Source: Nitriliruptoraceae bacterium
GTDB lineage: Bacteria; Actinomycetota; Nitriliruptoria; Nitriliruptorales; Nitriliruptoraceae
Assembly (NCBI GenBank): GCA_003554005.1
Contig: PWEU01000025.1
Coordinates: forward strand, 1 to 24,619
Reading direction: 5' to 3'
Length of the DNA stretch: 24,619 nt
The notes beneath the pieces were generated by a model. The model did no database searches. It was not told where the DNA came from and saw only the letters and a list, made by a program, of their open reading frames with translations. Positions 14,906 through 22,136 of the stretch are shown here, one piece after another (the first letter of the stretch is position 1; every line of letters starts with the position of its first letter). A program made the translations under genes and the position numbers.

Positions 14906-15010
14906 GCCGCCTGGTTCAGCGCCGCCTGGTTCAGCGCCGCCTGGTTCAGCGCCGCCTGGTTCAGCGCCGCCTGGTTCAGCGCCGCCTGGTTCAGCGCCGC
15001 CTGGTTCAGC
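14906..15010. repeat. Seven perfect 15-bp tandem repeats overlapping the peptidase stop codon
   Basis: The unit GCCGCCTGGTTCAGC occurs seven times without a mismatch (starts at 14906, 14921, 14936, 14951, 14966, 14981, 14996), followed by a partial GCCGC. The stop codon of the minus-strand M20 peptidase (15006-15008) lies in the last unit. Read in that frame, every unit carries the same TGA. The other five frames are open, one of them giving ALNQA repeats, but no start or ribosome site supports translation. It is a likely variable-number locus. Confidence 0.95.
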
Positions 15011-16448
15011 GCCGCAGCTGCGCACCCCGATCGGCGAGCTCGGCGAGCAGCAGCGTCTGCGCCAGGCAGGCGCGGATCAGATCCTCGAGGTGGACGGACT
15101 CGTCCTCCCCGTGGGCGTTGGACCGGGGGTCCTCGACCCCGACCAGCAGGCAGGGCGCGCCGTCGAAGGCCTCGCTGAACGGGCCCACGAAGGGGATCGA
15201 GCCCCCGCAGCCCATCGCCGCCGGCTCCCGCCCGTAGGCGGCCGTCATCGCCGCGACCGCCGCGGACCAGGCCGGGCCGGTGGGCTCCATCAACCACCCC
15301 GGGGTCGACGCGCCGGGCACCACCTCGACGCGGGCGCCGAAGGGGGCATGGTCGACGAGGTGGTCGATGAGGGCCTGGGAGGCGCGATCGGGGTCCTGGC
15401 CCGGCGCGAGCCGACAGGACAGCCGGGTGGTGACCTCGCTCAGCAGGGTGTTCGAGGCGTCGGCGACGGGCGTGACGTCCATGGCCGTCGGCGTGATCGT
15501 GGGCCTGAGCCACAGCCGTTCCTCGAAGGTGCGGTGCGGGTCCCCCGTGAACCGCACCCCGTCGAGGAGCTGGACGTCGCGCCGCAGCTGCTGCTCCTCG
15601 GTCCCGAGCGCGGCGAACCGGTCGCGCTCGACCTCGGGCGTGGCCCGGACATCGGAGAGGAACCCCGGGACGGCCACCTCCCCGTGCTCGTCATGCAGCG
15701 TCGCCAGGAGCCGAGCCGTGGCGGTCAGCGCATCGGGGACCGCCCCGCCCCACAACCCCGAGTGGACCGGCTGCTCGAGGGTGCGCACCCGGACCGTCAG
15801 TTCCGCCATGCCGCGGAGCGCGTAGGTCAGTGACGGCCAGCCGACGTCGGCGTTCACGAGATCGGCGAGCACGATGACGTCGCTGTCCAGCTGCCCTGAC
15901 CACCGCTGGAGCAGGTCGCTCAGGTGGGGGGAGCCCAGCTCCTCCTCGCCTTCGATCAGGACCTTGATGTTGACCGGGAGGCTGCCGCGGGTCGCGAGCC
16001 AGGCCCGGATCGCTGCGACGTGGCTCATGATCCCCGCCTTGTCGTCTGCGGCCCCGCGGCCGTAGAGCCGGCCATCGCGCTCGGTCGGCGTGAAGGGCTC
16101 GGAGTGCCACCGATGCGCGGTGCCGACGGGCTGCACGTCGTGGTGGGCGTAGAGCAACACCGTCGGGGCGTGCTCGCCCGCGTGGAGCCACGAGCCGGTC
16201 ACGGCCGGTGGCATGCCGTCGAGCTCGAGGACCTCGACATCCTCCAGGCCGGCATCGGACAGGAGCGCGGCGGTGGCGGTGGCGCTGCGGCGCACGTCGT
16301 CGGTGTGGTCGGGCAGCGCGCTGATCGACGGGATCCGCACCAGCTCTTCGAGGTCGGCGCGGATCCGGTCCGCCTCGGCGAGCACGTGGCTCGCGACGTC
16401 GGCGAGGTGGTCGGGGACGGTGGCTTGTGGGCTGCGGTGTTCGGCCAC
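15006..16448 (-). CDS. M20-family metallopeptidase (dipeptidase-like)
   Basis: About 480 residues from the GTG at 16448, chosen because GGAGG lies five bases before it; the ATG at 16460 would add four residues but lacks a ribosome site. Numbering from that ATG, the family marks are YAHHDVQP (His106, Asp108), LYGRGAADDKAG (Asp139 metal bridge), EGEEELGS (Glu172/173, general base and metal) and NAHGEDESVHLED near the C-terminus. The lid/dimerisation domain between includes QPVHSGLWGG. The family uses two zinc ions to split dipeptides or N-acyl amino acids in the cytoplasm. Length fits the CNDP/dipeptidase subgroup. The C-terminus runs into the 15-bp repeat array. The precise substrate is not evident. 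Confidence 0.92.
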   Translation of the reverse strand: MAEHRSPQATVPDHLADVASHVLAEADRIRADLEELVRIPSISALPDHTDDVRRSATATAALLSDAGLEDVEVLELDGMPPAVTGSWLHAGEHAPTVLLYAHHDVQPVGTAHRWHSEPFTPTERDGRLYGRGAADDKAGIMSHVAAIRAWLATRGSLPVNIKVLIEGEEELGSPHLSDLLQRWSGQLDSDVIVLADLVNADVGWPSLTYALRGMAELTVRVRTLEQPVHSGLWGGAVPDALTATARLLATLHDEHGEVAVPGFLSDVRATPEVERDRFAALGTEEQQLRRDVQLLDGVRFTGDPHRTFEERLWLRPTITPTAMDVTPVADASNTLLSEVTTRLSCRLAPGQDPDRASQALIDHLVDHAPFGARVEVVPGASTPGWLMEPTGPAWSAAVAAMTAAYGREPAAMGCGGSIPFVGPFSEAFDGAPCLLVGVEDPRSNAHGEDESVHLEDLIRACLAQTLLLAELADRGAQLRR

Positions 16449-16460
16449 GGACGCCTCCAT

Positions 16461-16669
16461 CGGGAAGGGGGTCGCCAGTCTGCACGGTGTCCGGCGCGGC
16501 TGCTCTTCGCGGGGAAGCGTTGCGGGCTCAGGCGAGGTGGTGACTATCCTTCCGACGACCAGCGCCCGGCGCCCAGCCGTGGACCTCGACGGCCGATCCC
16601 GAGCCCCGTGGCGCGGGGGATCGAGCGCCGCACGCCCCCCGGCGCACCGACGCGAGGAAGGCCAGCACC
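16461..16669. other. Divergent intergenic region, M20 peptidase / SnoaL-like
   Basis: About 210 bp without a gene. On the plus strand TTGCGG (16520-16525) and TATCCT (16545-16550) could be a promoter with a long 19-bp spacing; this is weak. GAGGAAGG just before the GTG at 16670 is a fair ribosome site. I see no other structure. Confidence 0.3.
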
Positions 16670-17020
16670 GTGGGTCACGCAGCGACCGCCTGGGAACGTT
16701 TCTCCAGCATGCTCTCGAACGGTGATGTCTCCGAGCTGCTCGAGGGCTACACCGCGGATGCCCTCTACCTCGAGCCCTACAACCCGCCGCACCGCGGGAA
16801 CCTGCTGATCCAGGCCTATCTCAAGGACTGGCTCGGTGGCAAGGAGGACATCGTCGTCGAGGCCAAGCGGGTGATCGAGTCCGAGGACGGCACCGATCTG
16901 GGCGTGGAGTGGACGGTCTCCTACACCGCGGCCGGCCGGCGGTGGAGCGACCTGCCGCGAGCGAGTTTCTTCGCCTTCGATGACGACGGGCGGATCGTCT
17001 ACCACCGCGACTACACCTGA
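16670..17020 (+). CDS. SnoaL/NTF2-like protein
   Basis: A 116-residue single-domain alpha+beta barrel protein: an N-terminal helix pair (MGHAATAWERFSSMLSNGDVSELLEGY), then TADALYLEPYNPPHRGNLLIQAYLKDWL, and strands ending RASFFAFDDDGRIVYHRDY. This order is typical of the SnoaL-like/NTF2 superfamily, which includes small-molecule isomerases, hydrolases and pure binding proteins. No catalytic residue set can be assigned with confidence. The GTG at 16670 is preceded by GAGGAAGG. The gene is single, divergent from the peptidase and convergent with the HAD gene, so context gives no function. Confidence 0.82.
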   Translation: MGHAATAWERFSSMLSNGDVSELLEGYTADALYLEPYNPPHRGNLLIQAYLKDWLGGKEDIVVEAKRVIESEDGTDLGVEWTVSYTAAGRRWSDLPRASFFAFDDDGRIVYHRDYT

Positions 17021-17048
17021 TACGGCGACGACGGGGCCTGCGAAGATG

Positions 17049-17065
17049 CCGGAGCCGGTCTCCGG
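17049..17065. terminator. Short hairpin at the SnoaL/HAD convergent junction
   Basis: CCGGAG (17049-17054) and CTCCGG (17060-17065) pair around CCGGT, ending exactly at the stop codon of the HAD gene. It may serve as a terminator for either gene, but the stem is short. Confidence 0.4.
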
Positions 17066-18106
17066 TCAGTCCCGGGTCAGGTACCGCCACACGAGCAGCC
17101 CGGCGAGCGCCGCCGCCCCCAGACCCGCGGCGACCTGGCCGACGGGCGTGACCTCTGGCAGCCGGTCGCGCAGGCGGACCGGTGAGGCGAACTCCTGGAT
17201 CTGCCACTCCATCGCCTCGGCGGCGGCGCGGAGCTCCCTGTCGGGGTTGACGGCCGTCGGATGCCCCACGGCAGACAGCATCGGCAGGTCGGTGATCGAG
17301 TCCGAGTAGGCGAAGCAGCACGACAGGTCGTAGCCGCGGACCTCGGCGATCTGGCGGATCGCGGTCGCCTTGGCGCCGGCGTAGGCGTAGAACTCGAGCG
17401 TGCCGTCGTAGCGGCCCTCATCATCGATGCCGGAGCGGGTCGCGATGACCTCCTTGACCCCGATGAACTCGCTGTAGGGCTCGACGATCTCCTCGCCTCC
17501 GGAGGACACGATCCACACGTCCCGGCCCGCGCGGCGGTGGGCGGCGATGAGATCGAGCGCCTCCTGGTACGCCAGCGGCGCGATCGCCTCCTCCATCGTC
17601 TCGCGGACCAGGTGACGGATCCGGTCGGCGTCCCACCCGCGGGTCAGCTCCAGGGCGGCGTGGCGTGCCTGCTCCATGCGCTCGTGGTCGGCGCCGGCGA
17701 GCTGGTAGACGACCTGCGCGTACAGCGTCTTCAGCACCATCGACGAGCTGATCAGCCCGTCGCGGTAGAAGGTCCGTCCCATGACCAGGGTGGACGACTT
17801 CGCGATGATCGTCTTGTCGAGGTCGAAGAACGCCGCCTCCTTGGCGCCGGTCGAGCGCCGCTTGATCTCCGCGAGCATCCGCTCCGAGAGCCGGTCCGCG
17901 TCGGGTCGCGCATAGCGCTGCTCGGTCTCCTGACCGGCCGCAGCGGCCGCAGCCGCGGCGGTGGCGAACTCATCACTGCGATCGTCGGTGTGGTCGACCA
18001 CCTCGGCGGCTGGGTCTCGGTCTGTCGCGGTGGGATCGTCGATGCCTGTGGCCCGCTGCTGGTTGCTCGCGGTGCGCGCTTCGACCTCGTCGCGGTGCTC
18101 GGCCAC
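17066..18106 (-). CDS. HAD-IB family phosphatase-like protein with C-terminal membrane helix
   Basis: A 346-residue protein from the GTG at 18106, which GGGAGG precedes by five bases; an ATG at 18145 would add 13 residues without a ribosome site. HAD motifs are FFDLDKT (Asp95 and Asp97), IVSSGG, the Lys of YAGAKATAI and FAYSDSITDLPML, as in the SerB-like IB subgroup with an alpha-helical cap. The first 80 residues are acidic and low in complexity, with a run of about nine alanines. A C-terminal helix (VAAGLGAAALAGLLVWRYL) would anchor it to the membrane, leaving the enzyme in the cytoplasm. A HAD gene of this kind borders the ssd-tad cluster in mycobacteria as well (Rv3661 beside Rv3660c), so a link to the Tad system is possible but unproven. 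Confidence 0.9.
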   Translation of the reverse strand: MAEHRDEVEARTASNQQRATGIDDPTATDRDPAAEVVDHTDDRSDEFATAAAAAAAAGQETEQRYARPDADRLSERMLAEIKRRSTGAKEAAFFDLDKTIIAKSSTLVMGRTFYRDGLISSSMVLKTLYAQVVYQLAGADHERMEQARHAALELTRGWDADRIRHLVRETMEEAIAPLAYQEALDLIAAHRRAGRDVWIVSSGGEEIVEPYSEFIGVKEVIATRSGIDDEGRYDGTLEFYAYAGAKATAIRQIAEVRGYDLSCCFAYSDSITDLPMLSAVGHPTAVNPDRELRAAAEAMEWQIQEFASPVRLRDRLPEVTPVGQVAAGLGAAALAGLLVWRYLTRD

Positions 18107-18241
18107 CAGAACCTCCCTTCGCCCGCCGTGTTCCGGACGGCGCATCGTAGCCCTGGGGGCCGGGGGGCGGTCGGTTGTCCCGGGTCGCTTGGACGGGGAC
18201 CGTTGGGCGGGACCCTAGCTGCGATGGGACCAGGCGAGCGC

Positions 18242-18292
18242 CGATGGTCACCGTCAGCGGATGGCCACCGGCAGGGGATGGCCACCGGCACG
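18242..18292. repeat. Three 17-bp direct repeats upstream of ssd/tad
   Basis: Tandem units start at 18242, 18259 and 18276. The last two agree in the first 15 bases (GGATGGCCACCGGCA); the first is a diverged copy (CGATGGTCACCGTCA). They lie in the 319-bp region between the divergent HAD and ssd genes and have an iteron-like layout, more likely binding sites for a regulator than an origin. Confidence 0.7.
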
Positions 18293-18321
18293 GCAGGCTC
18301 GACGAAGGTCGTGGCCGGGGC

Positions 18322-18335
18322 GGTTGTCCACAACC
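18322..18335. promoter_or_regulatory. DnaA-box-like palindrome upstream of ssd
   Basis: GGTTGTCCACAACC is an inverted repeat of GGTTGT around CC. It contains TTGTCCACA (18324-18332), which equals the actinobacterial DnaA-box consensus. It could be a DnaA regulatory site or an operator for another dimeric regulator. One box alone is not an origin. Confidence 0.5.
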
Positions 18336-18425
18336 CACGGGGAACCGACAGCGAGGTGGCGTGCACACGGTCGTAGTGTTGCTCGTCGAGGTTGGCGTTG
18401 GTGACCCGATCGATGAGGAGGCGCT

Positions 18426-19715
18426 ATGACCGCCGGCGAGGTACTCGAGGTGCCGACCAGGGGAGAGCGTCCGGCCGAGGCCCTGACACGCGGAGATGGC
18501 TCCGTGGGGTCGGCAACTGCCGCCCTGCCGGTCGTGCTCGAGCTGTCCCCCGACCGCGCGGAAGCGGTCCGTAGCTGGGTGGAGGGCGTACTCGGATGGC
18601 AGGTGGTCGATGGCGGTGAGGAGGATCCCGTTCCGGGCGTGCTGCGCCTGCGTGACCACCGGGATCCGGTGGACTCGACCACAGGACCGGATCCTCGCAC
18701 GGATCCCGAGCTCACTGGTCTGCTCGCACGCGACGAGCGCTTCCTGACGGACGAGCACGTGGCGTTCGGAAGGGCCGGCCTGGATGAGGCGGGGCCTTCG
18801 ACAGGCCAGTTCGGTGCGTCAGTCCAGCCCGGGGCATCAGGCCCGGTCGGGCCGTCAGGCCCGATCAGCGCACCGGGCCCGGCGGGTCGCCACCTCGAGG
18901 TCCCCACCGTCCTGCTGCTGCCCGATGGCAGCGATCCGGTGCGGGCGGCGGCCACGGCAGCCCGGCTCGGGCCCGTGGCCGTCGTCGGCTGGCCGAGCGG
19001 TCGTGATCGGCTCTCCGCGGTCGTGGCCAGGCTGCTCGAGGTGCCGCGCCGTCGATCGGCCTCGCCTGCCCGCTTGATGGTGGGGGGCAGCGCGGGCGGC
19101 GTCGGGACCACGACCGTGGCCCTGGCGCTCGGTGGCCTACGGGCCTGGTCCGGCACGCGGACGCTCGTCGCCGTGCGAGGTCTGGGCACGCCCTACCGGG
19201 GCATCCCGATCGGGGCGCTTGGAGGTGGAGACCTATGGTCAGCCGCGGAGCGTCTGCCGGGGATCGATGCCTTACGTGCCGTCCGGCTGCTCGATCACGG
19301 CATGGTCCCCGAGGTCACGGACCGATCGATCGAGGCGGTGCTCCTCGATGTCGGCCCCGACCCGGACTGTGACGTGCTCGTCTGTCGCCCCGACGCTGCT
19401 GGCCTCGCCGCGCTCGAGGTGACCCCGGCCGCCGCGATCGTGCTCGTCGGTGACGGCGCCGTGCCCGGGCGGGTGTTGACATCCGCCGCCAGCGGTCGGC
19501 CCGTGCTCCGGGTGCCCTGGTCGGCACGGGTGGCCCGTGCCGGAGCGACCGGGCGTCTCCCGGCCGGCCTGCCGGGGAGTTGGGTCGCTGCACTCCGTCC
19601 GCTGGTGGCTGAACTCGGCGGAGCAGGGGTACCGCCGCACTCGGGGCGCGCTCTCCGGCGACCGGCGCCCTCGGGAGCAGCACGTTCCCCGAGCCGTCGT
19701 CGACGACCTCGTTGA
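18426..19715 (+). CDS. ssd: Ssd/CpaE-like septum-site/pilus-localisation protein
   Basis: A 429-residue protein. Residues about 34-75 and 158-205 form a receiver-like N-terminal half, split by a Gly/Pro/Ser-rich linker (122-154). The C-terminal half is a MinD/ParA-like domain with the P-loop GSAGGVGTTT (221-230), in which the lysines expected of a Walker A or deviant Walker A are missing. VLLDVGPDPDCDVLV resembles its Walker B. The last 30 residues are basic. GAGGAGG just upstream fixes the ATG. Position before tadA and beside a HAD gene equals that of Ssd (Rv3660c) in mycobacteria, a proposed septum-site regulator; CpaE homologues place the Tad machinery at a pole. Nucleotide binding is doubtful here. 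The symbol is by synteny and fold. Confidence 0.78.
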   Translation: MTAGEVLEVPTRGERPAEALTRGDGSVGSATAALPVVLELSPDRAEAVRSWVEGVLGWQVVDGGEEDPVPGVLRLRDHRDPVDSTTGPDPRTDPELTGLLARDERFLTDEHVAFGRAGLDEAGPSTGQFGASVQPGASGPVGPSGPISAPGPAGRHLEVPTVLLLPDGSDPVRAAATAARLGPVAVVGWPSGRDRLSAVVARLLEVPRRRSASPARLMVGGSAGGVGTTTVALALGGLRAWSGTRTLVAVRGLGTPYRGIPIGALGGGDLWSAAERLPGIDALRAVRLLDHGMVPEVTDRSIEAVLLDVGPDPDCDVLVCRPDAAGLAALEVTPAAAIVLVGDGAVPGRVLTSAASGRPVLRVPWSARVARAGATGRLPAGLPGSWVAALRPLVAELGGAGVPPHSGRALRRPAPSGAARSPSRRRRPR

Positions 19716-19829
19716 GGAGGGATGAGGGCCAGGGATCGCGGGAGCACCCGACGATGAACCCGGCGTGACATCGCGTCGCGACCGACCGATGCGACCGACC
19801 GCCTCCGCTGCCATGAGCGTTACGCGCAC

Positions 19830-21071
19830 GTGTCCATCACCGACCCGGGGGCGGGATCGGCCACCAACGTGGGATCTGACGATCGGCCGCCGAACGGCGT
19901 GTCCATGGCCGCTGGCACGGCGGGGACCGGAAGCCGAGACCATCTGGCGGATGCCAGCGGGGTGCGTGTCGTGTCGGCGCAGCTGCGCGACGCGGTCGCG
20001 CGGCGCCTGAAGGACGACGACGAACTGGCGGCCGGCCGGGTCGATCGTGCGGGGCTGCGCCGCGCCGTTGCCCGGGCGCTCGCGGCCGAGGGCGTCGTCA
20101 CGGCACCGGAGGTCTGGGCGCGCCTGGTCCGGGACCTCGTCGACGATCTCGGGGGCCTGGGGCCGCTCGAGTCGGTCCTGCGTGACCCCGCCGTGACCGA
20201 CGTGATGGTGAACGGTGCGGAGGAGGTCCACGTCGAGCGCGCCGGGCAGGTGACCCGCGTCCCGGTGGCCTTCGAGGATGATGAGCACCTCGTCCGGGTC
20301 CTGGTGCGGATCCTGGGACCGTTGGGGGCTCGTCTCGACCGGGCGCATCCGTTCGTCGATGCTGTCCTGCCCGGTGGTGTCCGGCTGCACGCCATCCTGC
20401 CACCGCTGGCGGAGCGGCCCACGGTGACCCTGCGGCGGGTCCCGGCGGTCGTGCCCAGCTGGGAGGAACTCGCGGCGGCTGGCAGCGTGCCCGAGGAGGT
20501 CCGCGACCTCCTGCTCGCCGCGGTCCGCTCCCGCCGCAACCTCGCGGTCAGCGGGCGGGCCGGGGTCGGGAAGACGACCCTGCTGGCGCGGCTGCTCGCT
20601 GAGGTCGGCGACGACCGCGTGGTGGTGATCGAGGACGCACCGGAGCTGCGACGGCCCGCTTCCCACACCGTGCACCTGCGTACGCGGCCGGCCACCCCCG
20701 ACGGTGTCGGCGGGGTCGACGTCGCGACGCTGCTGCGCAACGCCCTGCGCATGCGCCCCGATCGGCTGGTCGTCGGGGAGGTACGAGGGCCCGAGGTCGC
20801 TGATCTGCTCCAGGCCATGAACACCGGTCACGACGGGTCGATGGCCACGGTGCATGCCAACGGTGCGCGTGAGGCCATCGTCCGGCTCGAAGGGATGGCG
20901 CTGCTGGCAGGCATCCCGCTGTCGGCAGCACGGGCGCAGGTGGCCGCGGCGATCGATCTGGTGATCGCGCTCGATCGAGATCAGTACGGGCGGCGCCGCG
21001 TCGCCGGACTGCTCGGTATCGCGTCGGGAGCCGACGGTGCCGAGGTGGAGGAGGTGTGGTCGTGCTCCTGA
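19830..21071 (+). CDS. tadA: Tad secretion ATPase TadA/CpaF
   Basis: A 413-residue hexameric ATPase of the type II/IV secretion family that powers assembly of Flp-like pili. Walker A is GRAGVGKTT (242-250), the Asp box VVVIEDAPEL (264-273), Walker B LVVGEVRG (313-320) and the His box TGHDGSMATVHA (332-343). The N-terminal domain (about 47-210) includes GPLESVLRDPAVTDVMVNG, typical of CpaF. The GTG at 19830 is the first possible start in the frame, which opens after a TGA at 19755, but no ribosome site is seen and the conserved part begins near residue 46, so a later GTG may be used. It follows ssd by 114 bp and overlaps the next gene. Confidence 0.93.
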   Translation: MSITDPGAGSATNVGSDDRPPNGVSMAAGTAGTGSRDHLADASGVRVVSAQLRDAVARRLKDDDELAAGRVDRAGLRRAVARALAAEGVVTAPEVWARLVRDLVDDLGGLGPLESVLRDPAVTDVMVNGAEEVHVERAGQVTRVPVAFEDDEHLVRVLVRILGPLGARLDRAHPFVDAVLPGGVRLHAILPPLAERPTVTLRRVPAVVPSWEELAAAGSVPEEVRDLLLAAVRSRRNLAVSGRAGVGKTTLLARLLAEVGDDRVVVIEDAPELRRPASHTVHLRTRPATPDGVGGVDVATLLRNALRMRPDRLVVGEVRGPEVADLLQAMNTGHDGSMATVHANGAREAIVRLEGMALLAGIPLSAARAQVAAAIDLVIALDRDQYGRRRVAGLLGIASGADGAEVEEVWSCS

Positions 21072-22120
21072 CCGCCGGACGTCGCCGGCAGGTGGCCGCC
21101 GACGCGGACGACGCCCTCGACGAACTGCGCCTGCTCGTGGCCGCGGGCTCCCCGGTGACCCACCTCGAGCGGCTGCCCGGTCGCTGCCGTCGCGCCGTGG
21201 CCCTGGCTCAGGAGGTCGGTGCGCCCCTGCTGGAGGCCGTCGAGGCGGCACAGGCCGCCCGTGATGACGTCCGTCGGGGTGAGCGGGCCGTGACGGTGGC
21301 CAGCGCGCAGACCCGAACGGTCGCCGGCGGCCTGCTGATCGCCCCGTTCCTGCTCGTCCCCGGGCTCGCACGGCTCGTCGGCGCGGATCTGGTCGGGTTC
21401 TACACCAGTGCGTTCGGGTTGCTGGTCCTGGCCGTGGGAACGGGGCTGCTCGCGTTCGGGGCGGTGGTCGTCGTGGTGTTGGTCCGCCGCGTCGGCCAGG
21501 CCCGTCAGCGGATCCGCCACCACGATCCGCTCGCGCTGATCGTCGCCGGGATGGCCGGGCTCGTCGCCTACCGCCTCTTCGGTGTGGCACTGGCACTCCC
21601 GGCGGCGCTGCTCGTGGAGCACCTGTGGTCCTCGCGGCGAGCACCGGCTCCGGTCACCGTCGGGGTCGACGAGGTGGCCGATCTGGTCGCGACCGCGCTC
21701 GCGGCCGGGGTGAGCGGCCCCGAGGCGCTGCGGTTGACCGCCGACGCGCTCCCGCAGCATGCGACCAGGCTGCGACGGCTCGCGTTCGGCCTGGAACTGG
21801 GTATCGGCCGGGACACCCTCGTCGAGGAGCCGGTGAGCGCACGACACCCACGTCCGCGGGCAGATGCCGGTGGCGCCGATCCGCTCCAGCGGCTGGTGTC
21901 GCTGCTGGCTGCTGCCGAGCGCACGGGTGCCGCGGTCGCACCGAGCGTTCGTCACCTCGCCCGGGAGTTCCGGGCTGATGACCTCGCGCGGGTCCTGACG
22001 GCTGCCGAACGCCTCCCCGCGCAACTGACCTTCCCCACCGCCCTATGCCTGTTGCCGGCCACGGTGCTGCTGATCGGTGCGCCGATCGTGCATACCGGAC
22101 TGTCGGCAGCGGGCTACTGA
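21062..22120 (+). CDS. Fused TadB-TadC pilus assembly membrane protein
   Basis: A 352-residue protein that appears to carry two T2SSF (GspF-like) domains usually encoded by two genes. The first, about 15-110, has LDELRLLVAAGSP, AVALAQEVGAPLLEAVEAAQAARDDVRRGER and a following helix, as in TadB. The second, about 200-350, has DEVADLVATALAAGVSGPEALRL, LLAAAERTGAAVAPSVRHLAREFR and a terminal helix, as in TadC. About five membrane helices lie around 88-108, 115-142, 155-195 and 325-345. TadB and TadC form the inner-membrane platform on which TadA works. GTG at 21062 is favoured because AGGAGG (21049-21054) is seven bases before it; GTG at 21056 is too close. It overlaps the tadA stop by 10 bp. Confidence 0.85.
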   Translation: MLLTAGRRRQVAADADDALDELRLLVAAGSPVTHLERLPGRCRRAVALAQEVGAPLLEAVEAAQAARDDVRRGERAVTVASAQTRTVAGGLLIAPFLLVPGLARLVGADLVGFYTSAFGLLVLAVGTGLLAFGAVVVVVLVRRVGQARQRIRHHDPLALIVAGMAGLVAYRLFGVALALPAALLVEHLWSSRRAPAPVTVGVDEVADLVATALAAGVSGPEALRLTADALPQHATRLRRLAFGLELGIGRDTLVEEPVSARHPRPRADAGGADPLQRLVSLLAAAERTGAAVAPSVRHLAREFRADDLARVLTAAERLPAQLTFPTALCLLPATVLLIGAPIVHTGLSAAGY

Positions 22121-22136
22121 ACCGAGAGGAGCACCT

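Noticed and set aside
14906..15010. CRISPR array.
   Set aside because: Units are 15 bp and directly adjacent without spacers; no cas genes are near.
14626..15513. Minus-strand open frame with ALNQA repeats, resembling a pentapeptide-repeat protein.
   Set aside because: It runs antisense or out of frame through the M20 peptidase gene, has no ribosome site, and the repeats come only from the 15-bp array. The M20 frame has the clear family motifs.
18242..18335. Replication origin or plasmid origin (iterons plus DnaA box).
   Set aside because: Only three short repeats and one box, no replication initiator gene, and no AT-rich unwinding region. A regulatory role is more likely.
19722..19757. Eleven-codon open frame behind AGGAGG after the ssd stop.
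   Set aside because: The ribosome site is only one base from the ATG and the peptide is too short to support; it is probably chance.
19272..21644. A 790-residue minus-strand open frame.
   Set aside because: It lies opposite ssd, tadA and tadB/C, all with clear motifs. Long antisense frames are expected at this GC content, and its translation is Arg/Pro/His-rich without domains.
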